From positions 4,809,461-4,873,460 of the forward strand of contig NC_134933.1 of assembly GCF_051020765.1 (NCBI RefSeq): a stretch of DNA of 64,000 nucleotides, written 5' to 3'. Source of the DNA: Lasioglossum baleicum (lineage: Eukaryota > Arthropoda > Insecta > Hymenoptera > Halictidae). Below, in pieces: positions 57,812-64,000 of this stretch. A model generated the notes under the pieces. It was given only the letters and a program-made list of their open reading frames with translations. It was not told where the DNA came from and ran no database searches. Both the position numbers and the translations under genes were made by a program. Each line of letters begins with the position of its first letter. Within the stretch, counting starts at the first letter, position 1.

Positions 57812-58112
57812 TACAGGGTGGTCCATGAAACGGTCCCCGCCATATTTCACCCTCCTCCGAATAGATCGACAAAAAAAAAATGCTTCGCACGAAACTGCAT
57901 TGGTATTGAATACAGAATTATATTTATTAAAAATATCACTTCTGATACACGACAGGAATCACTTCGTACGGCGTCGTACAGCTTCTTTGTTGTGTTTTTG
58001 AATTACAAAGAGGAACGAAGTACAAGAATGTGAACAACTCCAACAGAAATGTGAATTATTTTCCGATTTGTTATCTACGACTTGGGGATGATGTTTCCTG
58101 GCCCACCCTGTA
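57812..58112. mobile_element. MITE, 301 bp, CAGGGTGG ends and TA duplication
   Basis: The left end TACAGGGTGGTCCATGAAAC is inverted at the right end as TACAGGGTGGGCCAGGAAAC, with two mismatches in 20. TA flanks both ends. The interior is AT-rich and includes an A9 run but no transposase. It shares the CAGGGTG start with the element at 23900-24599, but the rest of the TIR differs, so the two are different families of a similar type. Confidence 0.82.
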
Positions 58113-60082
58113 TACGCACAGCTACATCTGTATCGACGGAGGGTAGCTGTATCCGAGGGTACAGGTAAGGCGTGCTCTTTCAGGGAAGAGGAACGCAGAG
58201 CGAGGAGAAACTCGAAGAGATTTCTTCTGTTCCTTGGTCGGGAAAAAGTGTTGGCGCACTCTTGCGCTACGAAGCGCGCCTGCTAAGTGGCCTGGCTTTC
58301 AAGGTCTATCGAAAACACCGGACGTCCACCCTCTTCTCTGTTTCTCCGGTTTTCTCCCTTATTCATCTTGCTCCAGCCACGGAGTCAGCAAGATCCGACG
58401 GGCGACCCCCTTGTAACCTCGTAATAAACTGGCCTCGGCTCGGGTCCATCGTCGCGACCCCTATCGGGCCGACAGCGATGACACCGTCGCTATAAAAGCT
58501 CGCCGGAGAAGGCCGACTTCTCCTTTGTCACCCTCCATCAAGTGCGCCGAGAATAAGAGCGCGGAAAGCGGAGGAGAATGAGAGGTCGAGAGGCCTCGCG
58601 AGACCGTTTCCCAACCTGGAGAGCCGAAATTGCTCGACTCCGCGGCGAGCCCTCTCTCTTTCTCTTTCTCTCCCTCTCCCTCCCCCTGTCGTCTGTTTTC
58701 ATGAATTTCGTCGACGTCTGCACTGAATTATAATCAGCGGTAGCGCGCGCTTTGTCACGGTTTACCCGCGGCGGGAGTTAATCATTCCGAACGCGGGGAT
58801 CAGCCTGATGAAACCCGTAAGATGGATTTACGGCGTCGGGACAAAAGAGCGGATCCCGCCCGCGCCCCCGGATCGGTTCCGAGGATGCTCTCCTATCAGA
58901 TTAGGTTACCGGATTCTGTCCTCTTTTCCGCGTGCCTCGCCCTCCCCTGGGAACCGTGGTCTGATTTTACGAAACACTGTGGGAAGACTCCCTTTCCTGT
59001 ACGGCGTACGGGATCGGAAAAACGGGAGAATAGAAACGATTATGGTCTCCCGTTGTTCCGAGAGCCGCGTTCCACAGCTTTTCTACCTACCTGGCAGATA
59101 TAATCGAGAGGTAAGCCAACCCCGGGAGAAGCCGTCGAAGATTGCCGACGAAACCTACGCTGTAACGAAAATTGCCTAAAGGTCTGCCGTCGGTATGAAA
59201 TAACACACCCCGGCTGCCGCTGGTGCCTCGCTTGCGAGCTACGAGAAACGTAAAACTTCTCTCAGCCACGCACATAGGATCGTCTAGCCTCGCGAAACTT
59301 TCCTCCTTTTCCGGCTTGCAGTACGCGACACGCACCCTGGGGAAACGGATCCCCTAGATAACAATCCCCTAGCGAGAATCGAGCGAGAAAGGCGTAGCAA
59401 CGAGAACGAAATCGTTTCCTCGAGAGAGGGACGGTACTCGAATTAAACGACGCGGCGCGACGTTCGGGACATCCTCGTCAGGAGCGTCCGAGATCGCTTT
59501 CCAGTCCATCGACCAAGTCGTCTGCTCGACTCCCGGAAGAACTCGTTTTTAATTGGGCGGAAGGGACCGATAAGGGAGGGTCCTGTCTCGTCCTCGGACT
59601 TGCGGAACGAAATCTCGTCGGGACCGACGACCGTGCCAGAAATATTCCGGTCGAAGGATTTTTTCATACCTCCGCGGCAAAGGAAAAAGGAACACCGGAA
59701 AAAAGCGAAAGGGGTGCGGAGATGAAAATTGCGTCGAGGTGCGACCGATGCGTAATCCTCGGCTCTTTTTCCCTCGCACGATGTCTCCCTGCGTGGCCCC
59801 CCTCGCTTTCGCGCATTCGTTACGGTCAACTTTTAATTAAACGTCGATGAGAATAAAAAATACGCCGGTGCGGTTATATTTCAACCCTCCGGCGAGCGGA
59901 CGCCCTTCGAAAAAACATTTGGCCACTTAGAATTTTCTCGTCGACGGATGAAATGACTAGTTTGTCAATCAAATCTTTCTGGTCAAAATATGTATACATA
60001 TTTTATATGAACATACAGGTAAGTGGTTCAAATTGTATATTGTATATTGACATCGTAACTATTTTTAAATGACCGCGATAAG

Positions 60083-60108
60083 TCCACATACTTTTGAACT
60101 GCAGTGTA
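60083..60108 (-). repeat. Decayed Tc1-like transposon end
   Basis: On the minus strand CTACACTGCAGTTCAAAAGT followed by ATGTGGAC has the pattern of Tc1-family terminal repeats (a TA then CA-TGCAGTTCAAAAGTAT-type start). A much weaker inverted counterpart, CTGGTCAAAATATGTATAC, lies at 59981-59999. If both belong together the element is a remnant of about 130 bp. Confidence 0.35.
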
Positions 60109-62190
60109 GATGGCCGATACCTTCGATGCCCATCGTGAAAAAATCAGGCAGCTTGATGGGAGCTTGATTAACCATTAAAGTCAATTTGCGTCCGTCCATC
60201 GGCGTCTTTCGGGAGCGTCGTCCTCTCGGAGATGTAGCTATGATGAATTGGAAATCGATCGACCCCCGTAGCCGGTGAATTAATCAGCGCGGGCGTTGAA
60301 TGGTAATTTATAATAGTAATTCGGGCCACCGATTTTCAGCGGGTCTCAGGAAAATTCGCGGGAATCGACGCGGTGGTGCGAATTGAAAGCCGCGATTTTC
60401 CTCGGGAGATGGAGGGTGCGTGACGCTCGAGGAGCTCCACGGATTAAGCCCCCATCTCGTCCCGCATTAATTGCGTCATGGCAGGCGAGCAACGTTCGGC
60501 TGTTCGGCGTTATTCCGTCGTCCGTGGGTCCGCCATTTTGCGGTACAATGCGACGCAGCAGCCCGGGAGACCCGGGGAAAGGCCAAGAACGAAGAAAGAC
60601 GCCGGGAAACACAAGATTGAAGACGAGGAGGGCGTTTGTCGTCTTGCTTCTCGGAGGAGAAGACGCGGGGGCAGGCGGAGGCAGTGAGAAACGACGGGGC
60701 AAAATAAAACGGCGCTCTATGCGACGCCTTTTTTTGCCACGGAACAGCCGCCACTTCAATTTGACCTGTACAGCCCTCCGCGAGGAGCTTTTGCGCGCCC
60801 TTTCTTAAGCATCGAGCGCCCTTTGTCGCGCGACGAGCGCCCTTAAACGAGGTCAATTGTTCGAAAAGTAGCTGGGGGCCAGGCCACGCGGTTTTACTCG
60901 CTGCGAATCTCTCTTATTGATGCGCCGCGCCGGTGCGGTGTGAAATTTATTGACATTTTAAGAGAACCATCGTCTTGGACGGTTCGTAGATTCACGGTTT
61001 CGAATTGCGGAGCATTCGAATTACCGCGATTGATTCGTTCACGAGACGCGGACGCTAAAGAAACGAGCAACGCGACACGCAGCGCGAATTATTAATCCCT
61101 CTCTGGTCGGGAACGAATAGTAAACAATACGCGCGCACAATTAATTTGCTAGCGTTGCGGCGCGCCTTTTAATTAAAGGGCTCTCTCGCCAGCTAGGAAC
61201 GGAAGTCGCCGGGCAAACAAACGGGCGAGAGCGCATGCGACCACGTCCGCGCGGACTGGCGCCCTAATTAAAAAAGATTCAATTCATCGGTATTATTAAT
61301 AGTGTTACACAGCAGTGGCGCTGCCCGACCCGGCACAGCGACGGCTGCCCTCGTTTTCTTCGACGTTCAAAATCACGAAAGGCGAGAGAAAGTTTTTTTG
61401 TACGCTCCCTTTCATTCGCGTGTACCCATTGAAACCCCTCGCCACGGTGCCATCTCGAAATCCACGGCAACGAATCCACGAATTTATTTTCATTCGCCAG
61501 TTTACCTTTATTCCATTTAACACTACTCCCGCCGCGCTGCGCCGTTTACGGCTGACCAGGAGAGGTTAATTCTTTCCACCTTTCGTCCCCATAGAGACGA
61601 CACACCTTTGTTCTATTTACTTAATGCCTCTTCCCCGTAGCCCTTTCTTCCATCTCAACTTTCCTACCGACACAGGAGTATCCTGTGCGATGAATATACT
61701 GGGTGAACCGCGAATACAAGCTCCACCGACGCGACGTGTGGAATTTCAAAACATTTCGTCTATAAGCACTTCGGTGCCTGGTAAAGTTAAATCCAGAACT
61801 TTTTAGTATCAATGGATCTTTATACTTCGACAGGCTTTGTGAATGAATGAAAAATAGGAAACACGAATATATTACCGCAGAACTGGTACACAGCGCTTTT
61901 CGATTCAGTCTTTTGTCTATTATACACCTTTCACAAACAACGCTCTGCCACCGCGTTTGCAATTCGCCAACAATGAACGCATTAAATATACGAAAGTGGA
62001 AATGAACAGAGTTTCAGAATTTCGTAGATTTTGGCAACCACCCATTGTTCATGCACGTCTTCATTCATAGCTCCTAAACGATAGACCATTATGCATCGCA
62101 AGCTATCTGACCAGCCCCTTTGCCTCTTCACCAAGATTACGAATTTCAGTTTCATGGTCCACATGATCAAATGAACTATTTATTTCCCCC

Positions 62191-62208
62191 AATCTCTCTC
62201 TCTCTCTC
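62191..62208. repeat. (CT)n microsatellite, short
   Basis: About nine CT units. Confidence 0.85.
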
Positions 62209-64000
62209 GGTCAGACACGCAACGCACGTACACCCGCTCGCGCACACTCTCTGTACACCGTGCTACTGCAGAGAAATACCAGAGTAAATTCGGTCGATTC
62301 AGTCGAGGTTCGCCGATTGTTTTTCGTTCTCGTCCCTCGAACAAATAACCGAGTGCGCGGCGAGTGCACACTCGAGGACCAAATGGCGTTCGTTAGTAAA
62401 AGCCACCTCGTTCCTGAACCTCCCCGAGGTTTCACCCTCCCTTCCCCGTTCAATTATACGCGGACATTCTGTTCCCGATCGTTCGACCCCTGGAGCTTAT
62501 TCTTTCACGTCGCGGCCGCATAGATTCTTGCGAAAAAATTAATTTCGACCCGAAATGCTAATCAACCGGGAGACCCTTCGCCGCTTCGACACGGTTCTTG
62601 TTTTCCATCTTTGTTCGAACATGGAGTTTTGAAACGAATCACGGAGTCTCGGCGAGATTTCGAACCGGGAAAACAGCAGGATTAATAGGTTACGCGCGTG
62701 TCGGTGGAAACGCGGGAATTCATGAGTCGCGGACGAAGCGAAAAGAAAGCCAGGGATAACAAAGGACCCGCGGAGGACCGATTCGTCGCGCGAATGCATC
62801 CTTTGTCCCGGATCCCGACTTCTGCAAACAACTTTTCGACGCGGCAATTCTCGCGGCCGCGGATCATCGCTCCCAGCCCACGCTAAACACCCTATTCGCG
62901 CGACGCTCGGCGTCGCGACGCCAACACGGAAGCCGCAGCCTGCGGTGGGACCTGCTCATTTAACTGCGCGAACACCCCCGGGCCGTATGCAGATGCGCGT
63001 TCACGCTGCGACCGACCGGCCATCGCTAAATGATGCATTTTAAAGGGCTGCGCGAATGCAGTTCCAAGGAATGAATCGCTTTTACCAGAACCTCCGCATC
63101 GTTGCAGTGCTCTACAATTTCGGAGAAACGTAAATGAAAAACAAAAATAGTATATTTTAGTAATTATTTGAAACAGTATTTCATAAAATAACAATAGTGA
63201 CGGTATATTTATAATAGTTAATAGGATTAAATAAAAATACATAATACATATATGTTTCACTAATTATAACTGTTTTTTTATTTCTTTCTCAAGTCAGCCA
63301 AGTTGCCAGGAATAACCAGCGCACAATGCTTTAATTAACCTCTTCGCTCTGCATGACGAATATATTCATCGTGATTATTGATTTTTAAAATGGAACTCGT
63401 GCTGCCAGTTCGTTATAATTTCATTCATTTGTACAGCTGCTGCATGTACTACCCCTGGCTGAAAAAATTCGACCAAAATTGTGAACGTAATTGTTGAGAA
63501 AGTTGTATATTATACATATATAGGATGTATCCAGTAATTGAGCCGAATAACAACTCGGTCATTATAGTAGATAGACAGAATTTTAACAAGCTGTATTCAA
63601 TGTCAGTAATGCTAATTTTAAACGCATCAAAAGTTTCTCCTCTTTCTGTACTTCATTGATTGTTATAAATTCACAAACTCTGCAATGTAATATAAAGTTC
63701 GGTCTGCTGTATACGTGGAAACCTGCACCCTCCAGGGAGGAACAATTGATTGTCGAAAAATAGAGTGGGAAGACACTCGAAGTCGCGGCGGAAGTTGAAA
63801 TACATATATTCCTGAATTTGCCGACTTCGATGAGGAGGGTAGGGATCGCTGGTAGCTCTCGGTGGCGAGCGCGGGGGCGGGCACGATAATGCTGCTCGAA
63901 TTTTCGCCAATCAGCTTTGTGCGCGCTCGGTCGGTAAGCAGAGCGCGGCAAACGAGGCGCGAGCGAGACCAGCGCGCGCGGTGGTACCCCTTTTTTTAAC

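Larger units (their letters stand above)
58113..64000. other. Gene-free stretch to the end of the window
   Basis: No supported gene. A CT-rich run lies at 58650-58688, a decayed Tc1-like end at 60083-60108, YY1/Pho-like CCGCCATTTT at 60530-60539 and NRF1-like GCGCATGCGA at 61231-61240. A (CT)n tract is at 62191-62208, and a perfect palindrome GGCGTCGCGACGCC at 62909-62922. From 63.12 to 63.7 kb the sequence is strongly AT-rich, then turns CpG-rich again at the very end. Confidence 0.55.

Noticed and set aside
60015..60024. CAGGTAAGT on the plus strand as a recursive splice site
   Set aside because: The donor half is perfect, but the upstream sequence is purine-interrupted and AT-rich without a polypyrimidine tract, and it lies inside a probable Tc1 relic.

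Overview
The window reads as non-coding insect nuclear DNA, most likely hymenopteran (ant or bee). Four observations point there. CpG dinucleotides are abundant and undepleted. There are many long (GA)n/(CT)n microsatellites. Reading frames are short, mutually overlapping and lack recognisable domains. The one intact mobile element is an insect-type Ty1/copia retrotransposon whose primer-binding site copies the anticodon arm of initiator tRNA-Met. The order-level assignment is an inference; nothing in the window fixes the species.

Layout. Positions 1-9119 hold no recognisable gene, but contain a striking 30-bp hairpin (281-347), a tandem duplication near 8.33 kb and several short palindromes. 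Positions 9120-14377 hold a complete copia element on the minus strand: 325-bp LTRs with no difference seen between them, a 5-bp target duplication GTCTT, primer-binding site, polypurine tract and one uninterrupted 1370-codon gag-pol frame. It is the only protein-coding gene I can support. From 14378 to 64000 the sequence is gene-free by eye, and carries small inverted-repeat (MITE-like) elements at 18791-19004, 23900-24599, 36898-37096 and 57812-58112. Solo transposon-end-like sequences lie near 25958, 30822 and 60083. Other features are local duplications near 27.8/28.2 kb and 42.9/43.0 kb, and many microsatellites.

How it fits together. The simplest reading is a long intron or an intergenic desert that accumulates non-autonomous DNA transposons and has recently received an active-looking copia insertion. 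Two minus-strand sites (about 2964 and 21867) juxtapose a good 3' splice site with a 5' splice site, as recursive-splicing ratchet points do. If real, they would put part of the window inside a very long minus-strand intron; this is speculative. The copia element supplies its own Gag, protease, integrase, reverse transcriptase and RNase H in one polyprotein. The MITE-like elements encode nothing and would depend on transposases made elsewhere. I found no complete host gene, tRNA, rRNA, known microRNA or CRISPR array.
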